Assembly: GCA_045636385.1 (NCBI GenBank)
Contig: JAZTXK010000044.1
Coordinates: 1-64,000, forward strand
Source of the DNA: CAG-390 sp045636385
GTDB taxonomy: Bacteria; Bacillota; Clostridia; Oscillospirales; CAG-272
Direction: 5' to 3'
DNA length: 64,000 nt
Shown here: piece by piece, positions 14,159-22,177 of the stretch
Numbering within the stretch: the first letter of the stretch is position 1
Layout: every line of letters starts with the position of its first letter
Position numbers and translations under genes: made by a program
The notes under the pieces: generated by a model
Database searches by the model: none
The model's input: the letters and a program-made list of their open reading frames with translations, nothing else
What the model was told of the DNA's origin: nothing

Positions 14159-15883
14159 ATGAAAAGAATTTTCAGCGCAATTCTCGCACTTACTATGGTG
14201 CTCGCTCTCGTAGCGGCTATGGGAATCTCGGCTTCCGCTAAGGAAGGCGATATCCTCCACAAGATCAATTTCAAGAATGACGACAAGTACACATTCAAGA
14301 TGTTTGCCACCAACGGCAAGGCAGACGGTGTTACCTCGGAAGTTTCCGAAGACGGCTCCTCTGCAACCGTAACTGTTGTCACCAATGCAAAGAGATACTT
14401 CTACGGTGACGTTATCGACGGTCTCAAGCTTGGCGAAGGTAAGAAGTACACTGTTGAAGTTCTTGCTGACAACTCCATCGAAGGCAAGAGCGCTATGCAG
14501 AACTTTGGTCTCTACATCAACGGTAACAAGGACATCACCGATGCTGATTGGGCTGCAATTACTCCCAACAACTCTAAGTACACCGATACCATGAATGCTC
14601 TTCGCGGCTACTACGGAACTCCCGAGGGTTGGAAAGGCACTCCCAAGAACACTCTTTCCCGCGGCGCGGGCAGCAAGGACTACGGTCTTTATGTAAGTGA
14701 CGGAACCAACTATGTTGGCGGCCTTTACACTCCCGACGCAGACGGCTTCTGCAAGGTTTCCATCGAGGTTGACGGCTTCATTTACCGTGTATTCATCAAC
14801 GGTGAGTTCTTTGACGAGGGCTATATCCCCTTCGCAAACAACTATGACGATCTCGCTGTTATTTTCTACGTTTACAATGCAGGTACCGTAACCTTCAAGG
14901 ATGCTGTTGTTTACGAGGGTAACATCTACTCCGCAAAGGGCTTTACTTATCCCGCACTCCGCGAAGGCGCAGTTAAGGAAGACTGGTCCAATGCTATGAT
15001 GCTCAACGCAAAGGAACTTACTATGGACGCTTACGCAAAGGCAGGCCTTGGCGCTAAGCTTACCGATATCCTCTTCAAGAACGGCACTGATTACGCACCT
15101 AAGATGTTTAATCTTACCGGTACTGATCCCATCATCACCGTTTCCGACGACGGCAAGCAAATCGACTTCGATAAGCCCACCGATGCTAGTATGAAGGACG
15201 CAGGCCAGGGTGCTACCTGGTGGGGCGGCGCGATCGGCTCTCTCGAGTACACCGCTGACACCGTTTACACCTTCACATACAAGGTGAAGACCAACGACCT
15301 CCGCGGCGGTATTTTCTTCAACCTCGATGAGACCAATATGAAGTATAACTGGGGTCAGCTCTATAACTTCTACGGTAACCTTGACGGCAGCGAGAACTCT
15401 GATATGGTTGTCTGCATCAGCGGTACCAAGATCATCGGCCACGAGACCGTAAAGACCACCTCTTACACCAAGTTCGCTACCCTTGAAAAGAACATCGCGT
15501 TCGACGCAGAGGGTTATGCAGATATGGCTGTAACCGTTGACGGTTACTCCTGGAGCCTCTACTACAAGGATGCCGCAGGCGAGTGGGTTCTTTTCGAGAC
15601 CTACCACGGTACTGCTGCTGAGTTCGCAGGCGCACCTCAGGTTGCATGCGGCGTATATCTCTACCACGATATGTGCACTCTCGGTATGAAGGACGTTTCT
15701 CTCTACAAGGGTACTCTTACCGACGTTGCTAACTACGTTCCTCCCGTAGAGACCGAGCCCGCTCCCGAGACCACCGAGCCCGCAACTCCTCCGACCACCG
15801 GTGACTCCACTCTCATCTTCGCTGTTATCGCTGCTATCTCCGTTCTCGGTGTTGCAGTTGTTGCAAAGAGAAGAGAAGACTGA
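14159..15883 (+). CDS. Secreted, wall-anchored two-repeat surface protein, paralog 1
   Basis: A 574-residue exported protein. It has a signal peptide (1-26, cleaved near ASA-KEG), two similar beta-rich units (about 27-270 and 295-535) each closing with a KDxxxYxG-type strand, a Pro/Thr/Glu linker, and a sorting-like tail: PPTTGDS, a hydrophobic stretch and KRRED. PPTTG fits a relaxed xPxTG sortase signal. The repeats resemble LamG/concanavalin-like sandwiches, so glycan binding is likely but unproven. I use the ATG at 14159, which follows AAAGGA. Codon use is strongly biased, suggesting high expression. A close paralog follows. Confidence 0.8.
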   Translation: MKRIFSAILALTMVLALVAAMGISASAKEGDILHKINFKNDDKYTFKMFATNGKADGVTSEVSEDGSSATVTVVTNAKRYFYGDVIDGLKLGEGKKYTVEVLADNSIEGKSAMQNFGLYINGNKDITDADWAAITPNNSKYTDTMNALRGYYGTPEGWKGTPKNTLSRGAGSKDYGLYVSDGTNYVGGLYTPDADGFCKVSIEVDGFIYRVFINGEFFDEGYIPFANNYDDLAVIFYVYNAGTVTFKDAVVYEGNIYSAKGFTYPALREGAVKEDWSNAMMLNAKELTMDAYAKAGLGAKLTDILFKNGTDYAPKMFNLTGTDPIITVSDDGKQIDFDKPTDASMKDAGQGATWWGGAIGSLEYTADTVYTFTYKVKTNDLRGGIFFNLDETNMKYNWGQLYNFYGNLDGSENSDMVVCISGTKIIGHETVKTTSYTKFATLEKNIAFDAEGYADMAVTVDGYSWSLYYKDAAGEWVLFETYHGTAAEFAGAPQVACGVYLYHDMCTLGMKDVSLYKGTLTDVANYVPPVETEPAPETTEPATPPTTGDSTLIFAVIAAISVLGVAVVAKRRED

Positions 15884-15926
15884 TCCGTTTCACGGCTCAA
15901 ATCAATTAATGATTAAATAAAGCTTT

Positions 15927-15971
15927 CTCGGCTGTTTTGAGGTGTTTTTCTTCAAAACAGCCGAGTTTTTT
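15927..15971 (+). terminator. Terminator of wall-protein paralog 1
   Basis: CTCGGCTGTTTTGA (15927-15940) and TCAAAACAGCCGAG (15952-15965) form a 14-bp stem followed by TTTTTT. Confidence 0.9.
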
Positions 15972-16002
15972 GAATAAAAGGTTAAGAAAAAATATATTCC
16001 TC

Positions 16003-16031
16003 TTGACAAAAGCAGGCAAAAGTGGTATCAT
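16003..16031 (+). promoter_or_regulatory. Promoter of wall-protein paralog 2
   Basis: TTGACA (16003-16008), 17 bases and TATCAT (16026-16031). From the -10 box to the ribosome site it is nearly identical to the promoter/leader at 14081-14150. Confidence 0.75.
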
Positions 16032-16081
16032 TAATATGTATCAATTCGGCTCGACCGAAAATTATGAAAGGAATTCTTATC

Positions 16082-17731
16082 ATGAAAAAGATCCTCAGCG
16101 CAATTCTTTCTCTCGCTATGGTTCTTGCTCTTGTTGCGGCTATGGGAATTTCCGCTTCCGCTAAGGACGGCGACGTTCTCTACAAGGTCAACTTCAAGGG
16201 CGACGACAAGTATGCTCCCGCAGCGTTCGCATGCCTCAACGGCGACGTTATCTCCACTGTTGTTTCGGACGACGGCTCCACCGTTACCGCTACCTACAGC
16301 TCGGAGGCAGCAGCAGGCAGATCCTTCTGGGGCGGCGCAATCAAGGGCCTCACCTACGGTGAAGGCAAGCAGTACACCATCTCTATGAAGATGGCGGTTG
16401 CTACCTACCTCAACGCTTCCGGCGCTCTCGCATCCGGCAACGCAGGTGTATTCATCAATATGCCCGAGAACACCGAGGCTAAGTACCTTCTCGACCTCGG
16501 CTACAAGTCTCTCGTGGGCTACTACGGTTGCCCCGACATCCGTCACGTAATGAGCTACGGTGCAGGCGGTAAGGCTATCGGCTCTATCTTCTACGGCGAC
16601 GCTTACGTTACCGACGCGAAGTATCTCTCCACCGTTGACGCAGAGGGCTTCGTTGACCTCGCTTTCGTTGTTGACGGCGCAAACGTTAAGGTATTCATCA
16701 ACAACGTTTACATCGACGAGTACGATGCATTCAACACCGGCGTTCTTGATAAGGCAGGCAACCTCGGTTTCGTTGTATACCTCTACAACCCCGGCGCTGC
16801 TATCACCATCAAGGATGCAGTTGTTTACGAGGGTAACACCGTTAAGAACCCCACCTACCCCGACTACTACGTTGAGGGTGCTTCCGTAACTAACTACGAT
16901 ACCGCAAAGACCGGCGACCTCCTCTTCTCGGCTGATTTCTCGAGACAGGATACCGGCTTCTCTCCCCGTTTCGTTGCAGCTAACGGCAATAAGTTCGCAG
17001 TAACCACCGATCCCGCAGACAAGAGCTACATTAAGTTCGTTCAGGACGGCACCACCGCTGCAGGTACCTACTACGGTTCTATCGTTGAAGGTCTTGAGAT
17101 CAACCCCGAGACCAGATACACTTACGACTGGAAGGTTAAGACCGGTTCTCAGAACTCCGGCTTCAGCTTCGCAGTTCCTACCCTCCATCCCTTCAACAAC
17201 TCCTTCAATATCTACGGTAACTTCACCACCGGTAACTTTGCTACCGAGCACGGTTCTACCAAGATCACCAATATCAATGATCCCGGTAAGGAGTACGTTC
17301 CCGTAACCGATCTCGCTAACGATGCTGACGGCTATGCAAGCTTCCGCGTTGAGATCCACGGCTACACCGCTACCATCTACTACCTCAACACCGAGGGCAA
17401 GTGGGTTTCCTACAACGTCATCGATATGACCAACACCACCAAGGCTACCGATAACACTCCTTATCCTCACGAGACCGGCTTCCAGCTCTGCGTAGGCTTC
17501 TACCTCCACAACAAGGGTCTCGTTGCTGAGTACAAGGATATCAACATCTACAAGGGTCTCCTTATCACCGATCCCGAGGGCAAGCTTGATCCCGTTATTA
17601 CCGAGCCCGCTCCCGAAACCACCGAGCCCGCAACTCCTCCCACCACCGGTGACTCCTCTCTCGTATTTGCAGTAGTAGCTGTTATCGCTCTTTGCGGTGT
17701 TGCAGTTGTTGCTAAGAGAAAAGAGAACTGA
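16082..17731 (+). CDS. Secreted, wall-anchored two-repeat surface protein, paralog 2
   Basis: A 549-residue paralog of the preceding protein. It has a near-identical signal peptide (MKKILSAILSLAMVLALVAA), two beta-rich repeat units (about 27-265 and 285-510), the same TEPAPETTEPATPP linker and a PPTTGDS sorting-like tail with KRKEN. The units diverge much more than the signal, linker and tail. The ATG at 16082 follows AAAGGA. It has its own promoter and terminator, so the two paralogs can be controlled separately. No sortase gene is in the window. Confidence 0.8.
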   Translation: MKKILSAILSLAMVLALVAAMGISASAKDGDVLYKVNFKGDDKYAPAAFACLNGDVISTVVSDDGSTVTATYSSEAAAGRSFWGGAIKGLTYGEGKQYTISMKMAVATYLNASGALASGNAGVFINMPENTEAKYLLDLGYKSLVGYYGCPDIRHVMSYGAGGKAIGSIFYGDAYVTDAKYLSTVDAEGFVDLAFVVDGANVKVFINNVYIDEYDAFNTGVLDKAGNLGFVVYLYNPGAAITIKDAVVYEGNTVKNPTYPDYYVEGASVTNYDTAKTGDLLFSADFSRQDTGFSPRFVAANGNKFAVTTDPADKSYIKFVQDGTTAAGTYYGSIVEGLEINPETRYTYDWKVKTGSQNSGFSFAVPTLHPFNNSFNIYGNFTTGNFATEHGSTKITNINDPGKEYVPVTDLANDADGYASFRVEIHGYTATIYYLNTEGKWVSYNVIDMTNTTKATDNTPYPHETGFQLCVGFYLHNKGLVAEYKDINIYKGLLITDPEGKLDPVITEPAPETTEPATPPTTGDSSLVFAVVAVIALCGVAVVAKRKEN

Positions 17732-17758
17732 TTATAATCAAATAATCGAATAATAATT

Positions 17759-17789
17759 CGGTCGGCTCTTATTGAGCCGACCGTTTTTT
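17759..17789 (+). terminator. Terminator of wall-protein paralog 2
   Basis: CGGTCGGCTC (17759-17768) and GAGCCGACCG (17774-17783) pair around TTATT and are followed by six T. Confidence 0.9.
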
Positions 17790-17866
17790 GTTGCGACAGT
17801 TTTCTGTCAGTAGCTCCTTTTCCTTTTATGCTAAAATTTCTGCGGATGGCAAAAGAAAGGAGAAAT

Positions 17867-18298
17867 ATGAAAGAAATAAAAATTAAAGTCGATCTTTGGC
17901 GGCTGACGCCCGATTGGGCGGTGGCGGGAACGAAGGGCAGCTTTGGAAGCTGTAAAATCGTTTTTGACCTCTCGCCCGATTGGGAGAGCCTTTCCCGCCG
18001 CGTGACCTTTTTCCCGTCGGACGGCGCGGATGCCGTTGCGGTCATAATGCAAGGCGAGTCGGTCAGAGTGCCCGACGAGGTCATGGGACGGGCGGGGACG
18101 GCGTCATTCGTTCTTGACGGTATCGGAGCGGGGGGCACAGCTCTCGTCAGCGTGCGCGGCGAGCTTCGTATAGTCGATACGGCTGAGCCGGGCGGTCGAG
18201 AGCCCGAAGAAAGAGTGGTGAGCGAGACCGAACAGCTTCGCGCAGCGATTCATTTGCTTTGGTCAGAGATTGAAAAGCTGAAAGCGAGGGCGGATTGA
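17867..18298 (+). CDS. Phage tail/baseplate-like small protein
   Basis: A 143-residue protein: about 100 residues of beta-rich Ig-like domain (KVDLWRLTPDWAVAGTKGS at the start) followed by a helical, coiled-coil-like tail from residue 118. The N-terminus resembles the first domain of BppU-type baseplate upper proteins, but I am not certain of the family. AAAGGAG precedes the ATG. Its stop overlaps the start of the M23 peptidase gene (TGATG), so the two are coupled. No other phage structural genes surround it. Confidence 0.55.
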   Translation: MKEIKIKVDLWRLTPDWAVAGTKGSFGSCKIVFDLSPDWESLSRRVTFFPSDGADAVAVIMQGESVRVPDEVMGRAGTASFVLDGIGAGGTALVSVRGELRIVDTAEPGGREPEERVVSETEQLRAAIHLLWSEIEKLKARAD

Positions 18299-18963
18299 TG
18301 TCTTCGCGTTTTTTCAAGAATTACGATAGGTATAAGATCACGTATCCGTTCGGCACGCGAACGATATTGGGGCAAAAGGAGCATCATTCGGGCGTCGATC
18401 TCGTCGCCGTTGCCGATAACGGCGGTGCGATTTCGGACTGGGTCTGCGCTTTTGACGCGGGCGAGGTTATCGAGGCGGGGTATAGCGAAAGGTCGGGATA
18501 TTACTGCAAAATTCGCCACGATGAAGCATTTTCTACCATCTACTGCCACTTCAAGAAGGGAACGCTCGCGGTGGAAAAGGGTGATAAGGTGGTAAAGGGG
18601 GAGATACTCGGCTATATGGGAAACACGGGCAGAAGCACGGGTGCGCATCTGCACCTCGGAGTTTCGCTTTTCGGCGAGTGGGTCGATCCCGAAAAATATT
18701 TCGATAAGGATTTAAGGGAGGTGAATAAATTGACTCTGACACATGAAAGAAAGGTGCTTCGCCGCGGCGCGGTCGGTGACGAGGTAAGATTGCTCCAGAC
18801 GTTACTTGTCTTCCACGGCGCGGAGATCTCTGCAGATTCAAGCTTCGGACCGGCGACCGAAAGGGCTCTCGCAGCCTTTCAGAAGAGCCGCGCAATCGAG
18901 TCGGACGGTATCGCGGGTCCTGCAAGCTGGCAGGAATTGATGAAAATTACGAAAAGGTCTTGA
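18298..18963 (+). CDS. M23 peptidase with C-terminal peptidoglycan-binding domain
   Basis: A 221-residue putative lysin. The M23/LytM domain spans about residues 15-140, with HHSGVD (zinc ligands His and Asp) and HLHLGV (the HxH motif). A PG_binding_1 domain covers about 155-218 (RRGAVGDEVRLLQTLL). No signal peptide is visible, which fits a phage-type endolysin released by a holin more than a housekeeping hydrolase, but no holin is recognisable here. It would cleave peptide cross-links in peptidoglycan. The promoter of the next gene overlaps its stop codon. Confidence 0.8.
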   Translation: MSSRFFKNYDRYKITYPFGTRTILGQKEHHSGVDLVAVADNGGAISDWVCAFDAGEVIEAGYSERSGYYCKIRHDEAFSTIYCHFKKGTLAVEKGDKVVKGEILGYMGNTGRSTGAHLHLGVSLFGEWVDPEKYFDKDLREVNKLTLTHERKVLRRGAVGDEVRLLQTLLVFHGAEISADSSFGPATERALAAFQKSRAIESDGIAGPASWQELMKITKRS

Positions 18964-18988
18964 CAAACCGTATAAAATAAGATATTAT
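18960..18988 (+). promoter_or_regulatory. Promoter of SGNH lipoprotein operon
   Basis: TTGACA (18960-18965) overlaps the upstream stop codon. A 17-base spacer leads to TATTAT (18983-18988), 39 bases before the start codon. Confidence 0.65.
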
Positions 18989-19027
18989 TATATTATCTTA
19001 TCTTATAAAGCGAAAGGATCAAGAACT

Positions 19028-20719
19028 ATGAAAAAACTGACCGCTGTGCTTTTGCTTCTCGCTATGCTTCTCGCGGGCGTTGCCTGCACCGGTGAGGGTG
19101 AAACCACTACACTTACAGATGAAACTACCAAAGCTCCCGAGGCTGACGTGACCGATGCTCCCGAGGCAACCGAGCCCGCGGAAACTACTGCGGTTATCGA
19201 GGACACCACCTCCGCACCCGCGGACGAAAAGGTGCTCGATAAGAGCAAGACTTATAATATCCTTTTTGTCGGTAACAGCTATACTCACTATAACGATATG
19301 CCCGAGCAGATCTTCGCGAAGATTATGAAGGCGGCGGGCTACAAGGCAAACGTCGTCCGCGCTACCAAGGGCAGCCATTATCTGATAGATGCGGCAAAAT
19401 CCGACGATGAGGTCGGCGCAAAGGTTGAATCCTATTTCGCGGCACGCAATTACGATTTCGTTATCCTTCAGGAGCAGAGTACCTGTCCTGCGATCCTTCC
19501 CGATAAGTTCTATACCGGCGTGCGCAATCTGACCGAAAAGATCAAAGCGGAGGGCGCAACTCCCATTCTTTACGGTACTTGGGGCAGAAAGGCGGGGCAC
19601 AGCGTTCTCACCGAAAACGGCTGGACGAATGAATCTATGACCTGGATGATCAGCGCGGCTTACGAGGCGATCGGCGCAGAGCTCGGTATTGACGTTGCCT
19701 ATGCGGGTCTTGCCTTCTTCGACGTTTACACGAATAACAAGAATATCAATCTTTACGATGATGACCTTACCCACCCGAATCCCACGGGAAGCTATCTTGC
19801 GGCGATGACCATCTTCGCGAAGATGACGGGAATCGATCCCACAACGGTTGATTACAACGCGAATCTTTCCGATTCCGCAGCGGCTATCCTCAAGGAGGCG
19901 GCTCGCAAGGCGGTTTGGGAGACCCCCGCGATCCCCGAAAAGTACAAGACTTCCTCCGTCGGTGTTGAGTATATCGAAAAGACCTACGGAGTTGATGCAT
20001 CCGCTATGAAGAATCTGACCTCGATCCCGAAATCCGAGCTCATTTCCGTCCTCAAGGGCGGCACTTACCCGAACGGCAAGTCCTTCTCGGGTATCCTCGG
20101 CACAAAGGGTGCTGTCGCATCGAAGGAGTATTCGACCACGGGTCTTACCGATGCGCAAAAGGCTGATATCGCCGACATCGGCTACGGCGTTTCTGTAATC
20201 GGCATTGAAAAGATGGATTCCTCCTCAAAGGGCTACACCACGGCTGTCGAAAATCTTGTCAACGGCCATTGGGGTTCGACTATGATGGCTTGCTTCCAGT
20301 TTGATGACAAGACCTACAATATCAAGGGCGAGGTTGATGCAAATTCAAATTATTCCTGCCTCATTACTCTTAATTTCGGCTCGAAGCATAAGTTCGACGC
20401 TTTCGGATTCTCCTCGGGAAGCCTTGAGGGATTCCCCGGAGTTGCGGAGGTATTTGTCAGCGATGACGGCGTAAATTGGACCCGCGTTCCCTCGGCTTGC
20501 TGGGATAACGTTACCGGTACCAAGCTCGTCAATGCGGGCACGACTCCCGCTGACCCCTGGAACAGCAATACCGCAAAGGTCACTTGCCTGTTTGATATGG
20601 AGGGCGTGAGCGGACAGTATATCCGAATCGGTGTAGTTGTCGGACGAAACGATGCGGAAAACAAATACAACACCATCAACACCCGTGAGATCCTCGTTTA
20701 CGGTGAAAAGGTCAATTAA
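19028..20719 (+). CDS. SGNH-hydrolase lipoprotein with discoidin-like C-terminus
   Basis: A 563-residue exported lipoprotein: signal peptide with lipobox GVAC (Cys20), a Thr/Glu/Pro linker (21-70), an SGNH hydrolase domain (about 76-310) with VGNSYT carrying the Ser block and DLTHPNPTG carrying the Asp-x-x-His block, and a C-terminal F5/8C-like sandwich (about 395-560). SGNH enzymes remove acetyl or acyl esters from glycans; the discoidin-like domain would bind carbohydrate. It heads a three-gene operon. The gene at 53717 encodes a related cytosolic version. Confidence 0.8.
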   Translation: MKKLTAVLLLLAMLLAGVACTGEGETTTLTDETTKAPEADVTDAPEATEPAETTAVIEDTTSAPADEKVLDKSKTYNILFVGNSYTHYNDMPEQIFAKIMKAAGYKANVVRATKGSHYLIDAAKSDDEVGAKVESYFAARNYDFVILQEQSTCPAILPDKFYTGVRNLTEKIKAEGATPILYGTWGRKAGHSVLTENGWTNESMTWMISAAYEAIGAELGIDVAYAGLAFFDVYTNNKNINLYDDDLTHPNPTGSYLAAMTIFAKMTGIDPTTVDYNANLSDSAAAILKEAARKAVWETPAIPEKYKTSSVGVEYIEKTYGVDASAMKNLTSIPKSELISVLKGGTYPNGKSFSGILGTKGAVASKEYSTTGLTDAQKADIADIGYGVSVIGIEKMDSSSKGYTTAVENLVNGHWGSTMMACFQFDDKTYNIKGEVDANSNYSCLITLNFGSKHKFDAFGFSSGSLEGFPGVAEVFVSDDGVNWTRVPSACWDNVTGTKLVNAGTTPADPWNSNTAKVTCLFDMEGVSGQYIRIGVVVGRNDAENKYNTINTREILVYGEKVN

Positions 20720-22177
20720 ATGAAGAATTATATAAATAAATTTTTCGGAGCAAAATATTGCTCCGAAAAAATCATACCGAATATTTTGTTCCTTCTCGTC
20801 GTGATCCTGCTTATTTCGGCGTGCTTCCCGACTATGATGAAGGAAAAAGAGCTTCTCGAATACGAGGTCGGCGGACGCGTGCCGACGGATATTTATATCA
20901 GACAGTTCGACGCGTGGAAAAAGGGGCAGATCGAGCTTGATCTTGAGGTCGACCGCCGCTTGGCTGCGCTTGAAAATCCTTACGATCCCACCGAACGAAC
21001 AAATTCGCGCGCGAGATATAATTGGGATTACGCATTTTTCGACGGAAAATACTATTCCTATTTCGGCATCGCGCCGATCCTGACCGTCCACGCGCCGATC
21101 TATGCGCTGACGGGCAAGCTTCCGAATATCCCCTACACCTGCCTCATCCTTGCGATAGCGGCGATAATCACTACCGCGCTTGCATACCGCGAGATCGTTC
21201 TTCGCTTTATCAAAAAGCCGAATCTCTGGATCTTCTTGCTCGGACTTGCGGGAACGGTGTGCGCCAGCGGAGTCTATCTCGGCGTGCTTTGTTCGGATAT
21301 GTATTACGTTGCCGTGCTCTCGGCACAGGTATTCTCGATGGCTTTCGTAGCCCTTGCCGTTCGTTCGATGAGGGAAGAGAAGCTTTGGGCGAGAATGATA
21401 ATGCTCGTTTTTGCCGCAATCGCGCTGACGCTGACCGTATGGTCGCGTCCCACCGTGGCACTTATGTGTGTTGCCGTATTCCCGCTTTTCATCGAATTTA
21501 TCTTCAAGGTTCGCAAGGACACGCTCAAAGACGGAATCTTGACCGTCTCATCCTTTGCTCTTCCGCTGATGGCGGGCGCGATTGCCGTAATGTGGTATAA
21601 TAACGCACGTTTCGGCTCGCCGCTCGATTTCGGAGCGAATTATCAGCTCACCGTCAGCGACGTTTCGCTCAATACCATTGATTTCAAATATCTGTTCTCC
21701 TCATTCTTCTCCTATTTCCTCTGCCCGATGTGGCAGACTGAAGTGAAGCCCTTTATCGAGATGCAGAGAATGATGGTTCTCCCGAGCGGCTCGCGCTATT
21801 TCTACGCCGACCGTGCCTGCGGAGTTTTTGCCTATGGACTTCCTCTCGGCATTCTCGCGTATCCCCGCCTCGCGCTGATCGAAAAGCACCGCGGAGAGCA
21901 GGACGCGTGGAAGAGCGCAGTTGTTTGCGTGACGGCAATCCTCGCCCTCGGCATCGCATTTTCCGATTTCTGCCTCGGCGGAGTCAATATGAGATACGTT
22001 TACGATATTTCCGTTATGCTGACCTTGATCTCTGCGGCTGTTCTCATTAACCTGACGGAAAAGAGCGAGGGCATTTCCAAGCCCGTAACGGGAATAATTA
22101 CAGCGCTTTTGTCGATTATTTCGATCTGGACTAATATGGGTGTTGTTGAAACGATCAGAATAGTTCTTGAGGCATAA
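20720..22177 (+). CDS. Polytopic membrane protein, GT-C-like
   Basis: A 485-residue protein with roughly ten to twelve membrane helices and a large first extracytoplasmic loop (about 45-110) containing YFGIAPILT. The topology resembles GT-C glycosyltransferases or related lipid-linked sugar enzymes, but no catalytic motif can be pinned down, so the assignment is tentative. The ATG directly follows the stop of the SGNH gene and the stop directly precedes the next ATG. It is therefore tightly coupled to two exported glycan-active proteins. Confidence 0.6.
   Translation: MKNYINKFFGAKYCSEKIIPNILFLLVVILLISACFPTMMKEKELLEYEVGGRVPTDIYIRQFDAWKKGQIELDLEVDRRLAALENPYDPTERTNSRARYNWDYAFFDGKYYSYFGIAPILTVHAPIYALTGKLPNIPYTCLILAIAAIITTALAYREIVLRFIKKPNLWIFLLGLAGTVCASGVYLGVLCSDMYYVAVLSAQVFSMAFVALAVRSMREEKLWARMIMLVFAAIALTLTVWSRPTVALMCVAVFPLFIEFIFKVRKDTLKDGILTVSSFALPLMAGAIAVMWYNNARFGSPLDFGANYQLTVSDVSLNTIDFKYLFSSFFSYFLCPMWQTEVKPFIEMQRMMVLPSGSRYFYADRACGVFAYGLPLGILAYPRLALIEKHRGEQDAWKSAVVCVTAILALGIAFSDFCLGGVNMRYVYDISVMLTLISAAVLINLTEKSEGISKPVTGIITALLSIISIWTNMGVVETIRIVLEA

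Noticed and set aside
14060..15667. Long minus-strand open frame opposite wall-protein paralog 1 (a similar one lies opposite paralog 2)
   Set aside because: These are shadows caused by biased codons. The plus-strand proteins have signal peptides, repeats and sorting tails.
17867..18963. Prophage
   Set aside because: Only two phage-like genes are seen, with no integrase, capsid, terminase or att pair.
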